A stretch of DNA of 40,416 nt from Hydrogenophaga sp. (lineage in GTDB: Bacteria > Pseudomonadota > Gammaproteobacteria > Burkholderiales > Burkholderiaceae_C), in contig JAUYSB010000032.1 of assembly GCA_030696525.1 (NCBI GenBank), positions 1 to 40,416 of the forward strand, written 5' to 3'. A program made the position numbers and the translations under genes. Shown here in pieces: positions 8,192 to 15,242 of this stretch (positions within the stretch are counted from its first letter, which is position 1; each line of letters starts with the position of its first letter). The notes beneath the pieces are model-generated. The model had not been told where the DNA came from. It saw nothing but the letters and a program-made list of their open reading frames with translations, and searched no databases.

Positions 8192-8965
8192 ATGTCACAG
8201 GAAACCAAGCAGGTCAACGATCCCCTGATGGGGTTCTGGCTCACAACGCCCAACTTTCAGTTCGCCGAGATGCTGGCAGTAGCCGGCTTCCGACGCCTAA
8301 TACTCGACGTTGAACACGGTCCTTTTGGGCACGAAACGCTGCACAACTTCATTCCGGCATGCAAAGGCTTGGGACTTGAGGTGTTCGTCAAGGTGCTCGC
8401 GCCCGAGCGCAGCCCCATCCAGACTGTGCTGGATTTTGGCGCCGACGGCGTCATGATTCCCCACCTGCAGAACCTGGACCATGCCCGCGAGGTGTGTGCA
8501 TACGCCAAATTTCCGTCGACCGGGGACCGCAGCTTGGCCGGCGGCCGGGCGATGAGATACCGGATGCCGACCGATGATTGGTTTGAGCAAACCAATCAAC
8601 GAATCCGTTGTTTTGCGATGATCGAAACGGCGGGCGCCCTGGCCGACGCCGAAGGCATTGCCGCGCTGCCGTGCGTGGACGGCCTGTTTCCCGGGCCAAC
8701 CGACCTGTCGGTTCGGCGCGGCAGGGGGATGTACAAACGTACCCCCGACGATTGGCAGGACATCGAGTCCATTGCACACGCCTGCCGAAACAACGGTAAG
8801 GCGCTGGTATTGCCGGCATGGAGCGCAGAGGAGCGCCGACGCGGGATCACAGAGCTGGGCGCTTCGTTCGTGTTCTCTGGTCTGGAGATGCTGGAGATGG
8901 GGCGTCTCGCGCACGAGCTTGCCACGGGCTTGAAGAATGAAGCCACGTCTTTTGCGATGAGCTGA
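8192..8965 (+). CDS. HpcH/HpaI-family aldolase
   Basis: This 257-residue metal-dependent class II pyruvate aldolase splits 4-hydroxy-2-oxo acids into pyruvate or a homologue plus an aldehyde. Visible residues, by comparison with E. coli HpaI, are the base His in LILDVEHGPFG, the metal-binding Glu in FAMIETAGA and the metal-binding Asp in GLFPGPTDLS. The position of the important HpaI Arg70 (VVRP) is Lys here (FVKVLAPE), which may change activity or specificity. AAGGGG at 8178-8183 suits the ATG at 8192. An in-frame GTG at 8183 overlaps that ribosome site and is less likely. It is the last gene of the TRAP operon. Together with the RraA-like enzyme it gives the operon two possible retro-aldol steps. 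Confidence 0.9.
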   Translation: MSQETKQVNDPLMGFWLTTPNFQFAEMLAVAGFRRLILDVEHGPFGHETLHNFIPACKGLGLEVFVKVLAPERSPIQTVLDFGADGVMIPHLQNLDHAREVCAYAKFPSTGDRSLAGGRAMRYRMPTDDWFEQTNQRIRCFAMIETAGALADAEGIAALPCVDGLFPGPTDLSVRRGRGMYKRTPDDWQDIESIAHACRNNGKALVLPAWSAEERRRGITELGASFVFSGLEMLEMGRLAHELATGLKNEATSFAMS

Positions 8966-9434
8966 AAGCGCACGAGCGGACTGTTGGTGATATTTGATCT
9001 CCGTAGGTTGGTCCATCCGAGCGGAATGTCGACAAACAATGGGGGCCACCACCGCCTCAGCCGACGCGTCCATCAGCGGCACGATGTTGGGCCCGATCCC
9101 GTGCGTTAAGACCACATCCACGAAGAGGAGCGCTACGTCGTGCAGCCGTACATGGAAAAAGCAGCAACAACGGCGGGCAGAATCTGGCGAGTCCCGACAG
9201 ATGTGCCGCCGCTCAAGAATGGCTATCCCGAACCAAGTGCCAAACAGGGTTTCGCGCTTGACCGGCAGAGCCGGCAGGCGCTTTTCGCCCTGGAGCCCGG
9301 GCAGTTGCTCGGCGCGCAGGTCAACCAGAAAGCGCATGCCCCGAGGGAACATGGCCGAACACTTCAGCAGCCGCGTGCGCTCCGATTACGGCGCCCTGGG
9401 CAAGCGGATTTAGGACACGACGCACACCTCGGCC
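8966..9434. other. Degraded region with no intact gene
   Basis: Frames here are open but do not resemble known proteins. Near its right end, plus-strand codons at 9351-9410 read MAEHFSSRVRSDYGALGKRI, then a TAG, then DTTHTSAES. This resembles the C-terminal helix of Bug/TctC binding proteins and may be the tail of a destroyed copy. The MITE-like element starts exactly where such a tail would end. The Bug assignment is weak. The remainder of the segment shows nothing I can identify. Confidence 0.35.
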
Positions 9435-9716
9435 GAGAGTGATCCAAACCGAAGGAGGCCTTACGCGGTGTGACGGGCCTGGAAATCGTTCGCGCAGGGC
9501 ACCCGGGAAAGCGCCGCCAGTCGCTGCGGCGTCAGTTCACCGTTCAGCGAAGCGGCACGAACCTGGACGATATAGCGTGCACCTTCGTTGGGCCAGCGCA
9601 TTTGCTGCTTTTTGGCCATTCCTTGGCTCACCAGTTTGACCTGCAGCCTTCCGCTTTCGACCAGCCGTCACGCGAACTCTTCATCCGGGTGGCCTCCCAC
9701 GGTTTGGATCACTCTC
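9435..9716. mobile_element. 282-bp MITE-like deletion derivative of an insertion sequence
   Basis: A perfect 17-bp inverted repeat bounds the element: GAGAGTGATCCAAACCG at 9435-9451, with its reverse complement at 9700-9716. The interior holds only the C-terminal end of a transposase on the minus strand, ending 10 bases from the left repeat as in a normal IS. All earlier transposase codons are gone. Such internally deleted copies can be moved by an intact relative elsewhere in the genome. No target-site duplication is obvious in the immediate flanks. An 11-bp match to the repeat end occurs again at 13308-13318. Confidence 0.7.
9461..9667 (-). pseudogene. C-terminal remnant of a DDE transposase (ISKra4/IS1202-like)
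   Basis: Sixty-eight codons on the minus strand contain MAKKQQMRWPNEGARYIVQV and RAASLNGEL, preceded by VESGRLQVKLV. The KKQQMRW...GA...QVR...LNGEL pattern is typical of the very C-terminus of ISKra4/IS1202-type transposases, where an ES-x-VN segment precedes KKQQM. An in-frame TGA lies immediately upstream (9670-9668), and no catalytic domain remains, so it is non-functional. It lies wholly between the two 17-bp inverted repeats. Confidence 0.7.
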
Positions 9717-9718
9717 CT

Positions 9719-10684
9719 TCACGGCAGCCGGTCATATTTGCATGGAGGAGGAGCGTCTTGCGCTTCAGTGGCCCGGCGTACTCTCTGTCTTTTTTCCAAG
9801 GCCACGAACTTTCGAAACAGCTCCGCCATGCGCTCGGCCGCCATAGACAGAGGCAGACCGCGCGGCGTGAGCAAGCCCAGCGCCAGCGGCGGCAATGCAA
9901 GCGCCAGCGGCACGCGTTCGATCATGTCGCGGTAAGGCGCGGAGCGCAGCAGTTCGGCCGGCGCGACCAGCAGCGCATCGCTGCGCGTCAGCAAGGCCGA
10001 GCTAGTGCCGAAGGAGTGCACCTCGATTACCCGCTCGGGCGGGCGCAGTCCTTGCCCTTTGAGCTGGTCCAGCCAGCGGGCGTGCTGGCTGCCGGGTGCG
10101 ATGTGCATCAGCCATTCGGCGTCCACCACCTCGCTCCATGTGGTGGCCTCACGCAAGGGGTGTCCGCGGCGGCACAACACGGCCATCTCCATCGTGTCCA
10201 GGGGCTCGAAGTCGATGTCCATTTCAAGGTCGGTCGCGATCGCGCCGGCGATGGCGAAGTCCACGCTGCCTTCACGCAGCATCGGCAGGGCCTGAGGCAC
10301 CAGGCCATCGAACAGCGTCAGGCGGGCCTGAGGTAGTGCCTTGCGAAAGGCGGTCACCACGTCGGGCAACACACCCAAGAACACCATGGGCGTCACCGAC
10401 ACAGACACATGGGCGCGGCCATCACCCTGCAGCATGCGGATGTCCTGTCGCGCCAGATCCAGCTGGGCTTGTGCCAGCCGTGCCCGCACCGTCAACTGAC
10501 GCCCGCTCTCGGTGAACACGATGCCGCGCGAACTGCGCACCACTAGCTGAGCATCGACGTCAGCCTCGAGTTCCCGCACCGCCTTGGTGATGGCCGCGGG
10601 GCTGATGCGGAGGTCGCGCGAGGCGCCCCGGATGCTGCCGGACTCAACCAGTTGCAGCCACGCCTTTAGCTGGTGGTCTTTCAT
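9719..10684 (-). CDS. LysR-family transcriptional regulator
   Basis: From the ATG at 10684 the protein has 321 residues. The N-terminus MKDHQLKAWLQLVESGSIRGASRD is the LysR helix-turn-helix, with recognition helix SPAAITKAVRELEADVDAQLVVR. The effector domain follows from about residue 90 (VSVSVTPMVFLGVLPDVVTAFR). The frame is open to 10795, but the extra 37 residues are Arg/Cys-rich and unlike the family. It is divergent from a Bug binding protein and amidase with 161 bases between the starts, the classic LysR arrangement, so it probably controls those two genes. The C-terminal 25 residues, after the conserved fold, are basic and variable. The gene ends two bases from the right inverted repeat of the MITE-like element, so the insertion may have replaced its terminator or the original C-terminus. 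Confidence 0.9.
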   Translation of the reverse strand: MKDHQLKAWLQLVESGSIRGASRDLRISPAAITKAVRELEADVDAQLVVRSSRGIVFTESGRQLTVRARLAQAQLDLARQDIRMLQGDGRAHVSVSVTPMVFLGVLPDVVTAFRKALPQARLTLFDGLVPQALPMLREGSVDFAIAGAIATDLEMDIDFEPLDTMEMAVLCRRGHPLREATTWSEVVDAEWLMHIAPGSQHARWLDQLKGQGLRPPERVIEVHSFGTSSALLTRSDALLVAPAELLRSAPYRDMIERVPLALALPPLALGLLTPRGLPLSMAAERMAELFRKFVALEKRQRVRRATEAQDAPPPCKYDRLP

Positions 10685-10845
10685 GGCCACAAGGTTATCA
10701 GCTGTGAGCCGGCGGCGGCAACGACAACCCCAGGTTAACGCCGCAAAAAACAATCGCCTTATGTGGCGCCATGTCTCTGCATAGACTGATTTCACTGTCC
10801 ACCGAGGGCAGTTAATTACAGGTTCCCATGCCGATGGAGATACAT

Positions 10846-11823
10846 ATGATCCGACATTTTTCGAAGTGGATGCGCGCTACCGTCGCCCTGACGTTGTGCG
10901 CGGCGGCGGGTTCCGCCCTTGCCCAATGGCCTGACAAGCCAATACGGTTCATTGTTCCCTACGCTGCAGGATCTGGCGTGGACGTGGCCATACGCCCGAT
11001 CGCCGACGCCATGGCCCGTCAGCTGGGCCAACCCATGGTGGTGGACAACCGCCCCAGCGCGGGTGGCATCATCGGCTCGCAGGCCCTGGCCGCGGCGGCG
11101 CCCGACGGCTACACCGTTGGTTACGGCAACCTCGTGACGCTGGCGATCAATGCCTCGTTTTTTTCCAAGCTGCCGTACAACCCGGAAAAGGACTTCGAGC
11201 GTGTGGGCCTGATTTCGGGCAACGCCTATGTGCTCGTCGCCCGCAACGAATTGCCGGTGAGCAACTGGCAAGAGTTGTTGGACTACAGCCGCAAACACCC
11301 GGGCAAGCTGTCGGTGGGGTCGCCCGGGGTGGGCAGCGCTGGCCAGCTCGCGGGCGAGCTGCTCAAGAAGGACACCGGCATCACCATGGAACACGTGCCC
11401 TACAAGGCCGGTACGCAGGCCGTGGGCGACATGGTCGGCGGCCAGCTAGATCTGATGATAGACAACGTAGCCGCCCTGCTGCCGATGATCCAGCAGCAAC
11501 GCATCAAGGCCCTAGCCGTGACCAGTCTGGCACGCCTGCCCGTCCTGCCCTCGGTACCCACCTTGAACGAAAGCGGCGTCAAGGGTTTCGACGTGGTGGC
11601 TTGGGGCGGCCTGCTAGCGCCGGCGGGCACGCCCAAAGCCGTTGTGGAGCGCCTCAATGCGGCGCTGCGCAAGGCGCTGGAAGACCCCAAGGTGGTTCAG
11701 ACCCACACCACCTTTGCCATCACCTCCATGCCGTCCACGCCCGATGAGTTTCTGGCCTTGCAGCGCAAGGAGGTGCCCCGCTGGGCGGACGCGGTCAAGC
11801 GCGCTGGCGTCAAAGGCGACTGA
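10846..11823 (+). CDS. Bug-type (TctC) periplasmic substrate-binding protein
   Basis: This 325-residue secreted binding protein has a signal peptide (MIRHFSKWMRATVALTLC, cleavage after ALA near residue 26). Family motifs are WPDKPIRFIVPYAAGSGVDVAIRP, then PMVVDNRPSAGGIIGSQALA, PDGYTVGYG, then MEHVPYKAGTQAVGDMVGGQLDLMIDN and GGLLAPAGTPKAVVERLNAAL. Bug proteins bind carboxylates, amides or other small polar molecules and are expanded in Burkholderiales. GGAGA at 10836-10840 supports the ATG at 10846 over an in-frame ATG at 10828. No TctA/TctB permease is nearby, so it either shares a distant permease or acts in sensing. It is 31 bases from the amidase gene, with the LysR gene divergent. An amide or acid ligand handled by the amidase is a plausible guess. 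Confidence 0.94.
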   Translation: MIRHFSKWMRATVALTLCAAAGSALAQWPDKPIRFIVPYAAGSGVDVAIRPIADAMARQLGQPMVVDNRPSAGGIIGSQALAAAAPDGYTVGYGNLVTLAINASFFSKLPYNPEKDFERVGLISGNAYVLVARNELPVSNWQELLDYSRKHPGKLSVGSPGVGSAGQLAGELLKKDTGITMEHVPYKAGTQAVGDMVGGQLDLMIDNVAALLPMIQQQRIKALAVTSLARLPVLPSVPTLNESGVKGFDVVAWGGLLAPAGTPKAVVERLNAALRKALEDPKVVQTHTTFAITSMPSTPDEFLALQRKEVPRWADAVKRAGVKGD

Positions 11824-11854
11824 TCTTTTCAACCCCGCTGCGAAGGAACCGATC

Positions 11855-13255
11855 ATGTCGCTGTGGTCCATGGACGCCGCCACGCTGGCGCGTTTGATAC
11901 GTGAACGAGAGTTGTCTTGTGGTGAGGTGGTGCGGGACAGCCTGGCCCGGGCCGCGCTGGTCAATCCGCGTGTGGGGGCTCTGGCCGAAGTCTTTGCCGA
12001 ACAGGCACTGCAGGACGCCGCGCATGCCGACCAGATGCTGGCCCGAGGCGAGGCCATCGGTCCACTGCACGGTGTGCCTGTCACCACCAAGGTGAACGTG
12101 GATCAGGCCGGCTGCGCCACCACCAACGGTGTGCTGGCCTACCGCAGCGTGGTGGCCACGCAGGACAGCCCGGTGGTGGGCAACCTGCGCCGGGCCGGGG
12201 CCATCGTGGTGGGGCGCAACAACACGCCCGCCTTTTCCATGCGCTGGTTCACCGACAACGAGGCCCATGGCCGCACCCTCAATCCGCACGATCCGACCCT
12301 CACCCCCGGTGGCTCCAGCGGCGGCGCGGCGGCGGCAGTGGCGGTGGGCATGGGGGCCATCGCGCACGGCAACGACCAGGGCGGTTCGATCCGTCATCCC
12401 GCCTATGCGTGTGGCGTCTATGGCCTGCGCCCCAGCTTTGGCCGTGTGCCAGCCTTCAACCCGAGCGCGTCCGTGCCCAGGCCGACCGTGGTGCAGTTGA
12501 CCTCTGTCCAGGGGCCGCTGGCCCGAAATGTGGCCGATCTGCGCCTGGCCTTGCACGCCATGGCCGCACGCGACACGCGAGACCCCTGGTGGGTGCCGGC
12601 GCCCTTGCAGGCCGAGGATGCTGGTGCGCCGCAGCGCGTCGCGTTGGTCGATGAGCTGCCCGGCCTGGTGATCGACCCGGCGGTGCAACATGCCCTGGCC
12701 CGCGCGGCCAAGGCGTTGGAACGTGCCGGCTACCGTGTCGAACGGGCTTGCCCCCCCCGTTTCCGTGACGCGGCCGACCTGTGGCTCACCCTGACCATGG
12801 GCGAAAGTCGCCTGCTTGTGGAGCCGACGCTGATGCGCGATGGCGACGACGCCATCCGCCGTGCTTACCGTGCCATGGACCACCACGCACCGGTGCTCGA
12901 TGCAGCGGCGTTTGCGCGTGCCCTGGCCTCGCGCACCGACCTGATGCGCGCCTGGGCGGGCTTCTTTCAGGACTACCCGCTGCTGCTGTTGCCCACGTCG
13001 TGCACTGCTCCCTTTGCCGTCGACCTCGACCAGCACGGAGACGAAGCCATGGGTCACATCCTGCAGGCACAGAGCCCGCTGTTGTCGGTGGCCGTGCTGG
13101 GCTTGCCGGGCCTGGCGGTGCCCATGGGCTTGCACGATGGCAAGCCCTCCGGCGTGCAATTGGTGGCCGACCGGTTCCGGGAAGACCTGTGTCTGGCTGC
13201 CGCCGAAGTTCTTGAGAACGAGGTGGGCGCGGTCGCGGTGATCGATCCGCGCTGA
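11855..13255 (+). CDS. Amidase-signature family hydrolase
   Basis: This 466-residue cytoplasmic amidase is within the family's usual range. The Ser-cisSer-Lys apparatus is present: Lys79 in GVPVTTKVNVDQAG, the GGSSGGAAAAVAVG loop near 152-165, and nucleophile Ser178 in GNDQGGSIRHPAY. The more usual motif is G-S-D-x-G-G-S, so GNDQGGS is a small variation. The C-terminal half (FFQDYPLLLLPTSCTAPF and LGLPGLAVPMGL) is typical of amidases related to indoleacetamide hydrolases and GatA. GAAGGA at 11842-11847 precedes the ATG. The open frame upstream to 11642 only overlaps the Bug gene. It forms a two-gene operon with the Bug protein. The substrate is an amide, exact identity unknown. Confidence 0.93.
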   Translation: MSLWSMDAATLARLIRERELSCGEVVRDSLARAALVNPRVGALAEVFAEQALQDAAHADQMLARGEAIGPLHGVPVTTKVNVDQAGCATTNGVLAYRSVVATQDSPVVGNLRRAGAIVVGRNNTPAFSMRWFTDNEAHGRTLNPHDPTLTPGGSSGGAAAAVAVGMGAIAHGNDQGGSIRHPAYACGVYGLRPSFGRVPAFNPSASVPRPTVVQLTSVQGPLARNVADLRLALHAMAARDTRDPWWVPAPLQAEDAGAPQRVALVDELPGLVIDPAVQHALARAAKALERAGYRVERACPPRFRDAADLWLTLTMGESRLLVEPTLMRDGDDAIRRAYRAMDHHAPVLDAAAFARALASRTDLMRAWAGFFQDYPLLLLPTSCTAPFAVDLDQHGDEAMGHILQAQSPLLSVAVLGLPGLAVPMGLHDGKPSGVQLVADRFREDLCLAAAEVLENEVGAVAVIDPR

Positions 13256-13307
13256 AGCGCGGAACTGACTAGACATCATCGTCGCCGCCCTCGGATAGGT
13301 ATGAAGA

Positions 13308-13318
13308 AGAGTGATCCA
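13308..13318. repeat. Possible solitary IS end matching the MITE repeat
   Basis: The 11 bases AGAGTGATCCA recur from the terminal repeat of the element at 9435-9716 and are followed by CCCTGCAG. It lies between the amidase stop and the IS630 element. It could be the remaining end of a lost related element, or chance. Confidence 0.25.
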
Positions 13319-13346
13319 CCCTGCAGAATCCCAATGTCCTGGCGTG

Positions 13347-14438
13347 CTAGTTTCCTGTCCCGCAGATACGTGAGCAAAGTCGATGCAACTTCTCAAGGAT
13401 CGAATCGGCGGTGGCCGTCCACTTGAAGGGCTGGCAGTTCGTGTTGTAGGCGGCGACGAAGTGATCAATGCGCTGCATGAGCTGTTTGACACTGGCGAAC
13501 GAGCCGCGCCGAGTGGCCTTGTCGGTGATCAATGCGAAGTAGCGTTCGACCTGATTGAGCCAGGGACTGTAGGTCGGGATGAAATGCATGTGCCAGCGGG
13601 GCCGACTGGCCAGCCAGGCCTTGATCTTCGGATGGCTGTGCGTGGCGTAGTTATCGCAGATGCAGTGAATGTCCAAATCTGCGGGAACGGCCTTGTCGAT
13701 CTCGCACGGGAAGGCCAGGAACTCCTGGTGTCGGTGGCGCAGTTTGCAGGCTGCCAGCACGGCGCCATTGAGTACGTTCAGCGCCGCAAACAACGTGGTC
13801 GTGCCCTGACTCTTGTAGTCATGGGTGACGCCCTCGACGTAGCCAAAACCCATGGGCAGCATGGGCTGGGTGCGCTCCAACGCTTGGCACTTACTCTTCT
13901 CGACCACGCAGATGACCAGCGCGTTGTCCGGCGGGCTCAGGTACAGGTCAAACACGTCGCGCAGCTTCTCGATGAAGAACGGGTCGTTGGAGTGCTTGAA
14001 GCTCTCGGTGCGAAGCGGCTGCAAGCCAAAGAGCTGGAAGTAGCGCTGCACGCTGGTCTTGGAGATACCCGTCTCGGTCGCCACCGTGCGCACGCTCCAG
14101 TGTGTCGATCCGTTGGCCGGCTTGATGTGCAACGTGGTCTTGATCAAATGCGCCACACGTTCATCATCGATCGTGCGCGGTTTGCCAGAGCGAACGTCGT
14201 CGTACAGGCCTGCAATGCGTCGCTCGACAAACCGGCCGCGCTACTTCCCTACCGCGGCCTTGGTCAGCTCCAGTCGCTCGGCGATGGCGTTGTTGGGTTC
14301 GCCGTCGGCACTGCTCAAGACAATGCGCGCTCGCGCGCTCAAGGCCGCAGGCAGGTATCGACTGCGCGCGAACGACTGAAGCTGCGCGCGTTCATCGTCT
14401 GTAACCAGAAATTCGACCTTCGGTCTTCCTCTTCTCAT
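13347..14438 (-). pseudogene. IS630-family transposase with in-frame TAG and lost catalytic Asp
   Basis: If read through, the gene would give 363 residues, the normal IS630 length. It starts at the ATG at 14438 (MRRGRPKVEFLVTDDERAQL) with a GGAG upstream. The N-terminal helix-turn-helix ends at ERLELTKAAVGK followed by TAG (14243-14241), where relatives have Trp (KWR). The same frame continues with RGRFVERRIAGLYDD. The DDE domain then shows ICVVEKSKCQALERTQP, where relatives have VDEKSQ: the first catalytic Asp is Val (codon 13904-13902). The second Asp (CDNYATHSHPKIKAW) and the Glu (LNQVERYFALIT) remain. Two independent lesions mean this copy cannot transpose itself. A separate ATG at 14156 could start a C-terminal fragment. 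Confidence 0.9.
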
Positions 14439-14512
14439 GGCGGCATCTCCGTTCGCAAGATACCGCATTGGCATGCACGGTTAAAGCCAACAACTAACGG
14501 GACAGCACACTA
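13348..14512. mobile_element. IS630-family insertion sequence (complete ends, inactive transposase)
   Basis: The boundaries are inferred from imperfect terminal inverted repeats: GTTTCCTGTCCCG at 13350-13362, and the complement of 14498-14510 (GTGTGCTGTCCCG), 11 of 13 identical. Both ends are flanked by CTAG, so a TA dinucleotide is duplicated (13348-13349 and 14511-14512), which is the hallmark of IS630/Tc1-type insertion into TA. The element is about 1.16 kb with one transposase gene on the minus strand that runs into the left end. It sits between two convergent operons and interrupts no visible gene. Confidence 0.88.
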
Positions 14513-14585
14513 GCGCGTGAAGTTAAGGCATGCCTTTGGGCAGCTAGGCCGACACTTTTTTGCTCTCATCAGTACATCGTGCCCA

Positions 14586-15242
14586 TCACTTGTTCAGAAG
14601 TTGCATTGCTCGATCGTAGGACAAACCGGGCTGCTGCACGTCGAAATGGACCACCTGCAGGCCGCAGCGCTGTGCCCCCAGAATGTTGCGCAGCTGATCG
14701 TCTACAAACACGGTGTCAGAGGCGGCCACGCCGAGTTGCTCCAGGCAGGCCAGATAAGCAGCCGGGTCCGGCTTGAGCACCCCGGTGTAGGTGGCGTCCA
14801 CGATCACATCAAAGAGTTCAAGCAGGGGCAGGCGCTGGCGGAAGTCAGCGCCATAAAACAGGTCGAGCTCATTGGACAGGATCCCCAGGCGATGGCCAAG
14901 AGCCTTGGCGCGGTAGATCGCCTTGACAGCCTCCGGGCGGATAACGGCCCCCACGTCGGCACCACGGGCGCGCTGCACAAAGGTCTGCATTTCAGTCCAG
15001 TCCTCGCCCACGAGGCGCCCGACTTCACGGGTGCGCTGCTGCCAGTATTCGCGCTCGCTGATCTGGTCGGCTTGCATGGCATGCCACAAGGGATCGCCCG
15101 TCGGATCAAATGGACCGCGCCAAGTCAGCGTGCCGGGCGGCAATCCCAGCGCCGCCTCGCTCAGCTCGTGCGTTTCAAACAAGGTGCGGCTGATGACCCC
15201 GCCGAAGTCGAGCAGCAGCGCCCTGGAAGATGGTGTATTCAC
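14586..15242 (-). CDS. HAD-superfamily hydrolase (subfamily IA)
   Basis: This 218-residue cytoplasmic phosphatase- or dehalogenase-like enzyme carries HAD motif I as LLLDFGGVISRT (nucleophilic Asp), motif II as LGILSNELDLF, motif III Lys in TGVLKPDPAAYLACL, and motif IV as TVFVDDQLRNILGA. The DFGGVI form is common in epoxide-hydrolase-N-like and haloacid-dehalogenase-like members. The start is the GTG at 15242, overlapping the UPF0261 stop as GTGA, with GGGAGG just upstream. An ATG farther upstream would lie inside the previous gene. It is the last gene of the P450/amine operon. The substrate is unknown, possibly a phosphorylated by-product or a repair function. Confidence 0.85.
   Translation of the reverse strand: MNTPSSRALLLDFGGVISRTLFETHELSEAALGLPPGTLTWRGPFDPTGDPLWHAMQADQISEREYWQQRTREVGRLVGEDWTEMQTFVQRARGADVGAVIRPEAVKAIYRAKALGHRLGILSNELDLFYGADFRQRLPLLELFDVIVDATYTGVLKPDPAAYLACLEQLGVAASDTVFVDDQLRNILGAQRCGLQVVHFDVQQPGLSYDRAMQLLNK

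Noticed and set aside
8297-9352. Long minus-strand open frame (351 codons) across the HpaI-like gene and the degraded region
   Set aside because: It is antisense to a clear aldolase gene, with Arg/His/Cys-rich translation and no family resemblance, as expected for a high-GC shadow frame.
9351-9440. Tail of a Bug/TctC protein next to the MITE-like element
   Set aside because: The twenty residues resemble a Bug C-terminus, but upstream codons in all frames do not, so it is only mentioned under the degraded region.
11810-13492. 560-codon minus-strand open frame over the amidase
   Set aside because: It is antisense to a well-supported amidase-signature gene; the translation is low-complexity and rich in Gly/His/Arg, and it runs into the IS630 element.
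13383-14513. 376-codon plus-strand open frame over the IS630
   Set aside because: It is the complement of the transposase, whose motifs are clear on the minus strand.
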